The position numbers and the translations under genes were made by a program. From positions 248,001-312,000 of the forward strand of contig CAWUHX010000166.1 in NCBI GenBank assembly GCA_963922205.1: a stretch of DNA of 64,000 nt, read 5' to 3'. Source of the DNA: Romanomermis culicivorax (Eukaryota; Nematoda; Enoplea; Mermithida; Mermithidae). Numbering within the stretch: position 1 is the stretch's first letter; each line of letters opens with the position of its first letter. The notes under the pieces were generated by a model that was given only the letters and a program-made list of their open reading frames with translations, did not search any database and was not told the origin of the DNA. Shown here piece after piece: positions 24,901 through 39,900 of this stretch.

Positions 24901-27900
24901 GAGCCTGGAGAAGGTGACGATAGCGAGAAATATATTCTGGGAAATTCTGATCGTCCATTCGACAATGATGTCGAATCATTGTTAGTCGAGTCACAGCAAG
25001 ATCGAGAAGCTAGCGCTTATGTGTCCGCTTCGAAATTACCTTGCACGCCTTTAATCACTACAGATTCCGAAGTCTCATCAAGTCGTTTATCCAGGTTTGT
25101 TTCCATAATATTTTGATTTCTTTTTAATAAGTTAAGTAAAAGACCAGCTTAAAAAGTGTGTAGTCGCTTTATCAGCCAAGCTAAGATGCACATATACATT
25201 TCATTTTTTAGATGTTCTCTGTTGTGTATTACACGTTAGAATAATTTCTAACGCACTGTTTGATAAAAAGGTTATCGAAAGCTTATCGAAACAATTAGCT
25301 ATTCAACTTTTGTGATGACCGCTTGAAAATTTCTGTTACAATAATCTAAAGTTATCAGATTGTGATTTATATATGTCCGATGTCAATAGCTTTGTGACTA
25401 CTTTCTTACATCATTTTAATTCCGAAGATTCGTCGGGTGTAAACTTCAACGGGAAGTTTACTTGCATTAAAATCCCTTGATAAAATCATTAATCTCGATA
25501 TGTATCATACATCTACAAGGTCTTTAATTTTGTCAGTAATAAATCGATGATTTTGGCATAGTCTTGTAGAGTAGAGTCAGTAGTCTTTTTCTTGGTCAGC
25601 GGCATGTGCCACGAGGGGTGTTCCAGCACACTATAATTGTCAAACATGTCCTCTCATTTGCCCAGGTTTACTAACCAGGGTGTCCAGCAACCTGGAAAAG
25701 TAAATGAAAAAAGTTGTACCTGGAAAAGTCATGGAATTTTGATCAGGATGATCTAGTTGTTTTTATTACAAGATAAGCTCGAATTAATACATGATAAGCA
25801 GAATCTGCATTATTGAAGTGCGAAACCTCTCAATTTTCTGGCGCTTCTCGCCGCTTTTAAGCATTAGTATCATAATTTATGTAAGTTTGGCTAAAATGCG
25901 GTTCTTAGAAAGTCCGGTAACAGTATTCAATTAAAATTTAGCTCTTTTAGTGCATCTGTAGTTCTATTTCGTCTCCAATCATTAATATTCAACGTTTTTT
26001 GAAGGTTAATAGGGATTTCAACTTTTCTATTGAGGTATGTTTGCCAACTTGATGATCGTCATAACGTTATCAGTGATGAATATCAAGATTTATTTTAAAA
26101 GCTTACTTCTAATTATGATGTCAAGATGCTGAGAGCTGGTGACGCAGTGAGATTTACTGCTCTGATCGAAGAACAGGTAGAGCATAATACTCTTATGAAA
26201 GATACTTTGTATAACATTTATTTCTTTGTAAATGTTGAAATTCAAAGAATTTCAGAAAATTCTATTATCCTTTGTTTTCTAGTTTCAAGTTCAAATCAGT
26301 TTTTTGAGAAAATATTTTATATTAGTTTCAAGTTGTTTTGTGATCTGTTGATCGACTGCATGATGGTCATCCAAGTTCAAATCAGTTTTTTCAGAAGATA
26401 TTTTATATAGCATGACAATATTGTTTCGTATTCTCCTTTTTTGAAAAGTCAAACATTTTTAAGAATAGCTAGTCTGAGGATAATAATAATCCGGGACACT
26501 TAACCATTTCAATATTAGCTTGTGAATGGGATGATCATACAGTTTTTGTGTATTCAAGTAAGGTCTCACATGAACTTTACATGCTTCAGTTGAGCAGGGA
26601 AATATTGTTACTAACAAAACTTCTGGAAATATGATGAAGTCCAGAATAAGTATATTTTACTGACATTTCATTAAATTTCTGATAACATTACACTCAAATC
26701 TTTGATACAATTGTCTGTTTTGAGCAGAAGTTCATCATTAATCCTGTGTCCATATTTTGAATTATTACTGCCGAAGTGCAGTTGAAGACAGATTTAGTGG
26801 AAATTCTGATGGCCATTTAGTCACTGAATTCATATGACCTTATATTTCAGATTAGAGTTTTTTGATTAGCACAAGTCCCATTAGCACGGCCGCTAATTCG
26901 TATTACTCTTTCTTAGCCCGACTAAAATTTTCATTAGCACCGTGCTAAAAAAAGAACCATGTTTCAGATACATAAAATTTATGTGGAGAAGGAATAAAAC
27001 ATGTCCTAAAACCCTCCTTGAGGTTCATATAGTACACGACTCTAAAAATAATGTCATTACAATAAGTATTAATTATTCTAACTTGCATACAAACAGCAGC
27101 TTAGCTTTTTTGAGGAGTTTTTTGAAAAAAATTTTCTTATTTGGGAAAATTTTGAGTGGCTTATACACATGTGGAATGAAACTTGAAACAGCAAACATCA
27201 CTTTTTCCACAAAAAAAATTTCATAGATGAAACCGTTTTCAACTCATAAAAACGTGTACACAACGGCTGAAATCTGGAGTAAAATGTGCATCTAAATACA
27301 CATATCCCACGATTATGCTGCGAGTGGTAAAAAGCGGCTACTTTTGCCACAAAGAAGTTATCGAAGAGTTGAAACATAATAACTTATAGAAAAATAGACA
27401 GCTACTGAAACGAAGAAATGTGGCACTTTAAATATGATTGTTGGAAGATAAACACTGTAAAATTAAATAAAATTTTTTCAGAAAGAAATGTTGGTCTTAC
27501 AAATAGCCGAATTAAAAAATGTGACTCTGTAAATGTGTGTGTGACTCTGTAAATGTGTGTAAAAAATGTGACTTAAAAAAATATAATTTTTTATAATCAT
27601 GTCTGCTTTAATAATGTTATACATGTTTACAGCCTTTGGTCAGTATTGAAGCTCTTGCTAGTCGGAGAATATCTATTTCTGGTTGGTTGCCTACAGGGTT
27701 TTTCTGCATGGTGCTAATGAAGTAGGACCTGTGGCAATGAAAACTTGAGTCGTGCTAAGAAAAAGTAATACAAACTAAGGGAATTGGCTGTGCTAATGCG
27801 ACTTTTGCTAAATAACTCTGGTTGCCTGATTTCTGAAGTTTGCGTGATTTCTGTTGTTTTGACCAAATTTATGAAAAATGGTTGATTTCTAGCTGATGTT

Positions 27901-30900
27901 TTTGGTTTTCTAGTTTGTTGACTGCATTATCTAGCCGATTGAAAATATCAGCCTATTGCTCAGTTCTCCCTATGTCACATTTTTACCATTTTATGTAGCA
28001 ATTTTAATTTTTTTCCAGAAAACCAGGACAAACTACCTGGAAAATCTGAAAAAGTCAAGGAATTTCATTTCGGGAAACCGCTAGATACTCTGTACTACAG
28101 TGCAGTCAATTGACTACAAAACACAATAGTTACGTACAAATCAACCGTTGTTTTCCCTAAGTTCGCACAAAACAGCACAGATTATACGGATTTCAAGCAG
28201 TCAAACTGATATTTCATAACTAAGGAAACCAACCAGCAATATTGTTTACTTTCACTATGTTTTTTTTGCCCAGCTGATTTCTTTTTTCCTAATATGTTTT
28301 TTTAATGATAACCGTCGACGATGAAAACTGTGCAATATCGCTTAGTGCATTGAACTGCACCCTAAATCGGGTTTTCTTACACCGTTTTTCTAGAAATTTG
28401 ACCACCTAGTGCACTATTTCTACCTGGAAGTAAATGTTTTTCCAGGCCTCCGGTAGGGGTCATATGTTGGTGTGTTGTTTGTATATGGCTTTGATCAGAC
28501 TGTCAATCAATTTTGAAAAATGAAATATTGACCGTAATAGTTGTCTAATCGCTAGTTAGTCAAATCCCTAGTGATTACAATCACATCCATCCTATAAACT
28601 TGTTTGAACGTTAACGTCTTCAGTGCAAGCAGTGTTCCTCCGCAAGCAACTGGAGATCATAGTAGATGCAATGGAAATTTATCTACTCAGCCGAATGATT
28701 CAACTAGGCTATTGACGAGCCGACAGTCGTTTGATTATGGCCAAGATCTTACACGGTTAGATTTGCGTTTTAGGTCAGAAAGTGCTTTTTTAACATGATG
28801 CAAGAAAATTATACTTTATAGGAAGCCCGTTTTTCGCCAAGCATCTCTTTGCCTGCCAGCTGAAACTGAACAATCCTCATCGCAAATGTGTCAAATGTCC
28901 AATCAACTTTATCAAAACGCCATGTTCAGAAATCGTTTGAATAGTTGGGCCGGTCGTTATTACGGAAAACGAGCCGGCTTCAACCCATATTGTCGTGTGC
29001 ACGGTCGGAAAGCCATGCTTGAAGCATATGCTAAAACTTTCATGCAAGCTAAACAGCAGTTAGTCGAAGAAGCTAAACAACTGGAGAAGAAGACTGTAAG
29101 TTTCATTTTTTTGGTTAAACTATCATGAATGCCTAACTTGAGAAACGTTTGAGTTCTTACACAAACAATTTCCTTTTTTCTGACTCCCAGTTCTTAATTT
29201 GCAGTTATCTGGGCTTTTTCGAAATTGGTACAACACAAGTTGGTTCGGACACCACGGTGACTATAGTCTTTATTTGTTTTCGTCGAAAAATAAATTTCGA
29301 CAACGTTGCACTTGGCTTTGTGGTAAAAAATGGTTCGACTTCATCATTTTGGCATTTATTGGCCTAAATTGCCTCACTTTGGCTTTGGAAAGGCCTGACA
29401 TTGAACCGGGATCAATAGTAAGAAACTTCGTCATCATGAGCTGTAAAATAACATCCTGAAACGTTTGACAAATAGAAAATTTCTCAAGATTTTTTTAACG
29501 TTTTTGGAAAGTTAATATGTCTATTTTACATAGATGTACAGGATTTTGTTTGCTGAAGATTATTTTTGGTTACATGTATTTACATCCAAAAACGCATTTT
29601 TTCTCCATTCACAACCTTATGGCTAATAGGCATGGTGTTCTTTTCAGCATAAGAAAATAGAAAATTTCTCAAGTAGAAGAATATAATGAACTTTCCTTTT
29701 TAGGAACGCGTTATCTTAAACATCAGTAATTATGTATTTACCGTAATATTTACAATCGAAATGGCTGTTAAAATTGTGGCCAAAGGCTGCATTCTGGGGC
29801 CGACGACATATTTTCGAGATGGATGGTGCCAGTTGGATGGAACTTTGGTCATTATTAACTTGGTCAGCATTTTTTTCGAACTTTTCCTGGATGGAGCACC
29901 GAAAATATTTGGTGTCATGAGGGTCTTACGATTGCTGAGAGCTTTGAGGCCACTTCGGTAAGTTTTATGTCTCTCAAAGTTTTAAAATTGAGAGAAAAAG
30001 CGTTTGTCATTTGCGATTTTAGTGATATTTTTGTATTCTAGATCAAAATGGAAAAAATCGGAACTTGGTTTGATGCTTTTTAGATTCTTCAGGAAGTACA
30101 GTCTTTATGAACATTCTATTATTCATTGTTTGAAGCATGGAGAACTATTTTTCCTTAACAAAGTTCCAAAATTTTTAGTATACTAAAGTTTTCATGCGCT
30201 TGAATCATTGATTGGTATTCTAATGGTTCATTTATGAGTACGTCTGTTTCGAAAATCATGCAAACGTTTGAAGTATAGGGGTGTAGCCAATTGCGCTTTT
30301 TTCATATGCGTTGCCCTTTCTATGATGAATGAAAACACCAAGGCGCATTTGCTAAAAGCGCAATTGCAGTTGGCGCATTATACACATGGCGCAAATGCAT
30401 AGGGCGCATATAAAAATGGCGCACTTGAAAATCGGCGCAATTGGCTAGGGCGCAAATGGGAAAACGCAATTGACATTGGCGCATATGGCTACAAACCGTT
30501 TGCTTTTTTCTTCTAGTTTTGAGTCATTGAATAGTTTTTGAGAAATTTGAAATCTATCTGGGGATCTACAAAAAGAACTTTCAGCATTCTCCCGTTATTG
30601 ATTGAGTATAAAGCCGCATTTAGACTTCACAGCACAGCCACGGTGGCCGTTAACAATCACATTGTGCCGCTAAAAATTAACATCAAGTATGATTGACCTC
30701 GTGTCACGTACACTTAGATTTGATTGGTCACAGCTGCTGTGGCCGTGCCCTAAAGCATAAATGTGGCTTTAAGTAGGTCTTGATTACTGTATGACGCTCT
30801 GACCTTTGAGTTTATACTAAAGAGGATTAAGGAGGTCTAAGACACACCTAACAATAATATAAACTAATAATTCTCCAACCGAATTCACAGTGACTTAGCC

Positions 30901-33900
30901 TGGAAACTCTTTCAGCCTACAGTACAACGTGAAGTTAGCTAGGAGTTGCCTACCCTCGTCTCCACTTCTATCTTAATCTCCTACCATTACGTTCACAAAA
31001 CAATGCAAGTTATCGTGTTGAGCGTATATTGTGGCCGGCCAATAGATAACATACAAATAATAAAAATATACCCCAAAAACTTGGTGGTCACCATCGAAGA
31101 ATCTCCTCTTCCATTAAACGGAAACACAATCAAAAATGAATGATCAAAAAATGAAAGATGAGTCATACATAGAATGACGAGACACGTAAATTTATCACTT
31201 GCCCATTTCCTATCTTTTGCTCGCTCCACGGCGCACCGGCGCCAGAAGTAAAGTTGATTAGTATTCAGTGATCCCAGGTGAGTCGTGATAACATATATTT
31301 TTGGTCTAATTGGTATGTTTGCAACGAAGATTCGCGAAGAGTCTTTATAATTACTTTTCCTTATTTAGGGTTATAAATCGCGCTCCAGGCGTCAAACTCG
31401 TTGTCCAGACTTTAATATCTTCGTTAGCTCCTATCGGAAACATTGTCCTCATTTGCTGTACATTCTTCATCATATTCGGTATTTTGGGTGTTCAGTTGTT
31501 CAAAGGAACTATGTGGTATTGCCGATCATCAATAGGCCACGATATGTCGCATATTAAAACTAAAAATGATTGCGATATTGAGCCAAACGCCCAATGGGAC
31601 AATCAACGATATAATTTTGATAATTTGGGCCAAGCTCTGATGGCGTTGTTCGTTGTGGCCAGTAAAGATGGTTGGGTAGCGATAATGTACCAAGGCATAG
31701 ACGCAGTAGGAGTAGATAAGCAGGTATATGACTTATGCTACTCATACACGTAACGGAGCCCCGAGGTCTGGGGAGAGGGTTGGGCCACTTTTTTGGAGCT
31801 GGGGGTCAGTAATTCCCAAAATTTTGGGGGGGAGGGGTCTTTCAAGGAAAAAAATCGATTTTTTCACGAAAAAAGTCCAAAAAGTAGTTCAAAAATAGTA
31901 ATTTTTCCCTAAAAAGACCGAAAAAATGTATCCATGGCGCGGAGCGCCAAGAAAATTCACATTTTTTATCATTTTTCGTCCAAAAATTGATATTTTTAAT
32001 CAAAAAATTGACATTTTTCAGTATTTTTCCGACCAAAAGTATGGGGGTCCTAACGGCTACCATATGGCTAGCCATTGGATTGGAAAATCCTGGGGGGGGC
32101 GGTCGCCCAATGGCTCGCCATATGGTCGACGATTTCTGGGGGGTTCCCATAGCACTTCCCCCCCCCCCCAATTACATGTATGATGCTACTCTACAGTAAC
32201 ATTGATTCAGCGAATAAATTAATAAATTACAGTAGTGATAGTCCAAAATACAATGTTCAATCGATTGTTGCGTTGGACACGTTCTTGTTCTTTATTTCAA
32301 TGGAAAATCAGGAATGTTGAGGACTTTTAACTCTACCCTTGCAACAGAAGTCAAGCCTTGTATTTCATATGCTAATCAAATTTTAGCCAATAACCAATTA
32401 CAACGAATGGCGCATCGTCTATTTCATCAGCTTTTTACTATTAGTCGGATTTTTCGTTTTGAATATGTTCGTTGGTGTCGTGGTGGAAAATTTCCACAAA
32501 TGCAAAGAGGCCTTGGAAAAAGAAATGCTTGAAAAAGAAGCGAAAAAAAAACTAGAGAAAAGGTTGAGGAAACAAATGAGTCGCGCCCAACTCCTGGAGA
32601 AAAGTTAGTCATTTGATTCTGTTCAGTTATTATGCCTTTCATTTCCTGCGAAAGTTTGTTTGAATTAATCTACTGAATTTTTTGTTATCATTACAACTAG
32701 TCCTACAATATGAGAAAGTTCTCTGAAACTTAAACAACGTTTTCTTGGTTGTGTTGAGGTGAAAAATATAAAGTTAATAACCACCTAAAGCAGGTTTTGT
32801 GTTTTTCAAATTGCTGAAATTTTGCAGAAGCTCGCGAATTACCGTACTGGTATCATTATGGACCAAATCGTATGTATTTACATACAATAATAATGAGTAA
32901 ATATTTCGACCTTGCTATCGCGGCCGTCATCGGGGTCAATGTTCTTACCATGGCCATGGAATTTTATGCCATGCCCAAAGAACTGGAATATGCTTTGGAC
33001 GTTTTCAACTTCTTTTTTACGGCAGTTTTCACTCTTGAAGCCATTATGAAAGTAGTTGTTATGGGACTTAAGCCGTATTTTTCTGACAGGTAAATTTTTT
33101 CATTTTTCATTACTCGTGATTCTGGTAAATTTTTTTAGCATGGCGCCGTTACTCATTAATTAAGATTCTGTGAATCAAGAATAGTTAATCAATTTTTTAT
33201 TTGACCTCGTTGATCTCTTTGGAGGTTTTCACGAATTGCTAACAGTTTACATTAAAAACGAAGTAGTTGTCATCATTTGTTTTGTTAAAACACAAAAAAT
33301 GATCATGATCAAGAAATTTTATGATATTCACCCAACTAGATGTTGCTTGAAAAGAACTTTGCCACTCTTGAAAATTATCCTTTGCTTTCATGTCTGTGAT
33401 ATACTCCTATTTTTCCAATATCATGCTTTTCAGATGGAATCAGCTAGATGTTGGTATTGTCTTCCTGTCGATAGCTGGCATAATAATGGAAAAAATGCAC
33501 ACCGGTCTCATACCTATCAATCCAACAATAATTAGGGTGATGAGAGTCCTTAGAATTGCCAGAGGTAAACTTTAGATAATTATTGCTCAATTATAGGCGC
33601 ACAGAAGGGTAGGGAGTAAATCCCTCTGGAGAATCTTCCCCTTGGCTGAAAAAAATTTCCAACCTCCATGAAATTCCGTTTTGAGCTCAAATTAGGGTAT
33701 TTTTCCATTTTTGTCATTTTCCTCAATTTTTTGCCATTTTGGTCTGACCCTCGCATGTCTCGGAACCACTCCCTTATGACACTCTGCAGGCTTTTTTTGG
33801 TTTGAAAACCAGGAGCCAAATGACTCCTAGGCCTAAATTTTTAGGGGCCAAATTGAAATTTTGGGAGCCAAAAATTTTTAATTGAAGAATGTAAAACGGG

Positions 33901-36900
33901 CATGTAACACACTGTAGAACGTACTATTTAAATAAATTATATAGATATTCAATCAGTTGATACGTTTGAAAAAAATTACTGTTCAAAATTTGATTTCCAA
34001 CCAGCGTTTTCGGTTACAGGCTTCTTTCTACGTGTGCAAAGATCGGCCGAGAAATCATTGTGCAAAGAAAATTTTTTATGCAAAAAAGCACGATATTTCG
34101 TTTATTTTTGCACATACCTTCTTCCAAGGTAGCACTTCAGTTCAATTCCCTCTGACTCTAAAGTAGGGGTTTTGAAAATGCAGCTTCTGTTCTTATTGTT
34201 CTGTTGTTTTCTATATCCTTCCGGCGCTATGCAACGGAATTTTTTTTAGATTTCGACACTCTAAAATGCTGGAAAGTCAATTTAAGGATAGCTTATTCAA
34301 TAAACATACAAGGTTCGAGTACATGTATATATCATTTTACAAATTAAAAATATGCTTATACTTTCATGAGTTTTAAAAAATTCAAATTAAACTTGAAATT
34401 TATGAAAATCACCTCCATTATGATTATTAATTCAAACTTGGCTCCACATTTGAAATTATAGTTGCAAAAAGGTTGAAATTGAGATTTTGACCTCTTAAAT
34501 GCACCAAATATTCATTTTTTCGTTGTCTTACTAGTTAGTAGTGTTTTTTCTGCACGGTGCAGACTTTTCAGGCTTGATGCAAATTTTTTTTTGTGATTTC
34601 CGTGCTGATGCATAATTTTTTGAATCATGTGTTTGATCACATATATTCTTCTATAATGTGTCAGTCAATGATTTTAAACTTTTAAAATCAATTATTTCAA
34701 GACTTTAAAATATCGCACTTCTGATATCAATTATATTTAATTTGTTTTTTTTATTATATTCACTATTATTGTATTGTAACAGGAGAAAACAGCAATGCAG
34801 AGACTTTTTTGGCTTTTCTGCACTGTGCACAAAGTCGGTGCATAAAAAACACTGTGTCGAACCCCCATATTTTTTCCTTTTTTCGAAAACTTTTTCCTCA
34901 AAAAGTTTGATTCATGGATAAACAGTGAATAGGTCAAAAATCATAGAATAAAATCCGGTGCGAAGCACCGGTAAATTTTCGGTGTTTTATGATTTAAGAG
35001 CCTGTAAACACTTACTTTAAATCTAAAATTGAATAAAAATAACTTTAATCACTCAAATATAAATAAATGAGTCAAAATTTTAGGAGCCAGAATGGCTCCT
35101 AGACCCAAAATTTTAGGAGCCATTTCCAAATTTTTAGGGGCCCGGGCCCCTAAAATGACTAAAAAAAGCCTGCACTCTTGTCGTGCAAGTCTGCTCAACT
35201 GGGTAACATCTAACTCATATCCTTTACAGTCTTGAAATTACTAAAGATGGCCAAAGGTATACGATCCCTATTGGATACAGTAGCGCAGGCTTTACCGCAA
35301 GTCGGAAATCTGGGATTATTATTTTTCCTGCTATTTTTCATCTTCGCAGCGCTCGGTGTGGAATTGTTCGGAAGAATAGGTAAATGTGTGCATTGAAGTC
35401 TAGTGCAATGAAAAACTGCAGAAAGTTCCCCTGCCATAATGCAACATTTCTCCCGTAGGACTGATGCTTCATCCAGTCCACGGGTTCTTAACCCGGCCAA
35501 GTTTTTAACCCAACCCCTGGTCCCGATGGACGTAGCCATCTCCATTCTAGACACTTGTGTTAACAACCGCGGGTGCTCTTGCCCGAAATTCAGGTTTTTC
35601 GGGACGAGGTCTGGGTCGGGGTTTAGGTCGGCGTTTTTAACTAGTTCGGGTTTTTGCGGGGGTTTTGGTTATATCGGTTTTGGCGGTGCATTATCTCAAA
35701 ACTTTCGAAAATTTTTTTATAATAATCTTTTCTTGCTATAATGCAGCTCGGGCGCGGCCGTTAGCATGTCCAATTCACTTACTAATTGACATTTAATAGT
35801 TGTCAACACCTTCCCAGAATGTCCCTTCTCTATGTTCAATCTATGATCCTTAATATTACGTCTTAGTACTTGACGAAAATCAATATTTTTTCGATTATTT
35901 TTACAAAATCGTTTTAAGGTCTTCAAAGGTATCCGAATTTTGTGAACCTAATCTTTCTGCATTTAGCTCGTGATTAAAACAGTTTGAGACAGTGACAGAA
36001 GTTTTTGCTGGTTGAACAATCCAAGTTTTTAGTTGCTAGTCTGATTTTTTAATTTTAGTTGCACGCTTTCAATCTAATTTTTACATTTTTTCCTTCTTAG
36101 TAGGGAGACTTATTAAATTTACTGCAAAATTAGACCGCTTGTTTAGAAAATTAATGTTAAAAGATTGTTCATTACTTTAGTCTGAACATCATTCTTGACT
36201 GAAAAATTAAACCTTAGATCCCGTAATTTAGTCTTGGAACGATTATTTTTGTAGCGTTCTAGAGCAAAAAATTCTGAAAATTTTTCTGACGCTTCGCAGC
36301 GAAAGCAAGGATACATCCAATGCAGTTCATAATTCTTTACTTTGGCTGATGAAAATGATACCAGCAGTGGAGTTTCTAGGCAATTCAGAATTTCTTGCTG
36401 CAGGGGCCGGTTGCATAAAAAAATCGAGCTCACGATTGACTGATGCTCAGGTTTAAGTCCGAGCTCGCGATTATCTCGACCTTCCAGGAAGAAAAATCGC
36501 CCATAAGTTAGGCTACGTACATTTAAAAATACAAAGTAAACGAAAGTTGGGGAAAAAACACTGTGTCAAACATTGTTTGTGTTTCTGTTTGCTGTTCCTA
36601 CGTCTTTTGTTTCCGCTTAACTTATGTGTATTTCCAAAGGAAAAACACATTCGAAAGTGAACATCTACACTTTGAGAGAAAATTGCTGGAATATCGATTA
36701 GTTTTGGATTCCGAACATAGAAATGCTGATGATATGATCAAATAGAAGGACAACGGGCCGGTTTCATCAAAGAGATCTAGACTCCAGCCGTTGTCTTTAA
36801 ACTACAGCTCAGCTGCATCTGAACCTTCTCGATATGTTTTGTGTGCAGGATGAAAGCTGCAGCTGAGCTGTGTCTTAACGACAATGGTATAATATATAGA

Positions 36901-39900
36901 GTTAAGCTACAGCTTAAGCTGCAGCTCAGCTGGAGCTCAAGTATCTTTGATGAAACCAGCCCCACGTCTGGAAAATAATCGAAGCCGATGTCAATGCACA
37001 CAATCCTATTGTCCATAGCCCAAGAAAAATTCGAATTCGAAAAATCGGAATTCTCAGTTGTACAACGTTAAATACAGGCCGAAACCAAATATTTCTTGTT
37101 GAAATGTTGAAAAATTCGATCTCGATGGCGATTATTTAGTCGATAACGCAAAAAATTCATTGTGACAAGTATAAAAACAACAAATTTCTCAGACTTGAAC
37201 CTACTACCGATGACGATTAACGTATGTGTACAACTGAAACCGACCTCACGATCAGAATTAGACTAGAAAATTTATTGCAACCGCACTGCTTGAGCTCTGG
37301 TTTAAGTCCGAGCTCGAGATAATTGCGACGTCGGGATCATCCCCAGGTTATTGCAACCGCCGATCACGATCCCGGAATAATTTTGCTGGAGATAATCGCG
37401 AACTCGGACTTAAACTCGAATATTGCAACTGGCCCCAGGTTTTTTGCTTCTTTGCTATTATTAATTTTGCTATATTGTTATCACTATCTGACCCAAAACT
37501 CAAAAATTTTGTTCGTTTTTTACTTAGTGACTGCACAAGCATGTAATGAGGTCAAAAAATATAATTAGGCATGTGTGTGCGTTTTTTTGTTAGTAATTAT
37601 TCCATGCATATTTTGTGACCCAGAAATTTCGTGTTTTTCCGAAATCGGGGTTTTTCGAGGTTTTACGTACGGAGAGGTTAGCAACACTGGGTAGTATAGC
37701 TCTGGCATCACCTATGAAGCTCTTCAATCCATCCGAATTTTTTTGTGAGGAAGACTATACGATTTTTGATAAATTTTAAAACAAACTGTTTTCGCCGGAA
37801 AATCGGTCAATTTGTTCATCATTATGGCTGCAGAATGTTCATTTTTAGAGTGTTCCGTCGAACACCCCTGCGATGGATTAGGTGAACATGCTCATTTCAA
37901 AGACTTTGGCATGGCGTTTTTAACGTTATTTAGAATAGCTACTGGCGATAATTGGAACGGTATAATGAAAGTAAGATTTTTTAGCATCGTTGACTATAAA
38001 GTTTATCACGGTAACTGAACAGAGTTCACTCACGTCTGAAATCCTATGACATAATTGAAAAGAGTGTTCATTTCACATACAGTCTATTTTTCAAGGATGC
38101 TTTACGCGAAGACTGCGATTCTAAAGATCATTGTCAAAGAAATTGTTGCGTATCGCCAATTATCGCCCCGATTTATTTCGTTATTTTCGTGCTGATGGCG
38201 CAAGTAAAAATTTGTAGAATCAGTTTCAGTGTGAATTTAAATTATGATTTTCCTTGCCCATAGTTCGTTCTTGTCAATGTCGTCGTAGCCGTTTTGATGA
38301 AACATTTGGAGGAAAGCAACAAGAAAATGGCTGACACCGGTAGTGAAGCCGGTGCCACGACTCCCGGCGGCACTGACACAGAAGGAAATTATCGAACTGA
38401 TGATACGGAAGAAGCGGGCGGTAGAGAAGACGAGGTTAGTAGATGCTTCTCCGTCCGTTATAATTTCGCCTTATATCGTATATGAGATTACGAATTTTTC
38501 AAATCTGATGACTGAGCTTTTTGAATTTAGCAGTTTCTAATAATAAGAACTTAAATCTGCGAAGAAAAAATATTTAGTATGTCATCCTGATCAACAATAG
38601 GTAGGAATGGCACCAATATCCGGATCCGATCAACATATCTTACCTATTTTCTAGTGATGGGCCGGGTATCTGTATCCGGATCCGCGGATATTCGCCTAAA
38701 CTTATGGATGCGGGTCCGCTGAACCAAATTTTTTGGATCCGGATTCGCTGTCTTCAAAAAAGTGGATCTGGTCCATGCCTACTATTTTCCGGATCGATGA
38801 AACCTATTTTCTGGTTCCGGATCCGATGACACAATTTTTTAGATCCAAATCCAATGCGGTTAAAAAACTGTATTCGCCCCATCTCTAAAAATTGGTATAT
38901 AAGAATCGTACGTGTCACAGAGCCCCGAGGTCTGGGGGGTAAAGCAGCTTTTTGTGGGCGAAGTCATCGATCGTCCAAAATTTTACGGGATGTCATTGAA
39001 GAGAAAAATATTTGTTTTTCCACCTAATAGGTCAGAAAAATGGTTCAAAAAATATTAATATTTTATCTAAAAACCACAAAAATATGTATTTATGGCGCGC
39101 AGCGCCGAAAAATTTCACATTTTCCGCCGTTTTTTGTTCAAAATTGACCATTTTCTATTAAAAAGTTGACATTTTTCAATTTTTCCCAACAAAAGGACAA
39201 AAAGGCGGGGTTATTATGGCTAGCTTATTTCAATCATATGACCGAAAAATCTTGGGGCTTCACAACATGGCTAGCCATATGGTCGACGAATTCTGGGGGT
39301 TTTTGTGGCGCTTCCCTCAGTTACATACACGATTCTAATATTCAAAATCCAGAATCTCTTGTTGGAAGTCACTCTCTTGAAATTTTAAACTCAAGTCTAC
39401 TAGAATTTTTTGACCGTCTTAAAAAGTGCTTATGAAAAATTATATTTGGTGAGGACAAACAATTCAAGAATTTGAAATTTTTCAATTTCAGAAACCGCGT
39501 TCAAAGCTCAAGAATTTCTTTATAATATATCAAGTTAAATTTAGGACTTAATCATGTTAAACTTCAGGTGTCCGTGTTCGAAGACAGAGAGAAAATTGTC
39601 GAAACGATCGAAAATACTCGGAAAACAGACAAGGACAATGCAGAAATCAAAGAACAAAATCGAAGCAATGCTCAAACAAACGATTTGTACAAATTTCAAC
39701 GACATGCGCTTTTAAGGCATACGGTCGAAGCCCCAAAGGGAACTGTACCACCGAGATTACCACCCCCGTCGGTTCGCGTCAAGTTAAGTCTTCCGGAACT
39801 GAGTCATACAACATCGCAAAACGAACGGGATTTAATCGACTTCGGTTCCAGTACTCCTGCTCATATCAAGGTATGGAAATTTCCAAGAATTTTGGAAAAA

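Noticed and set aside
30277..30500. Regularly spaced repeats suggesting a CRISPR array
   Set aside because: Units are only nine bases, variable and in both orientations, in eukaryotic DNA. It is a MITE-like element.
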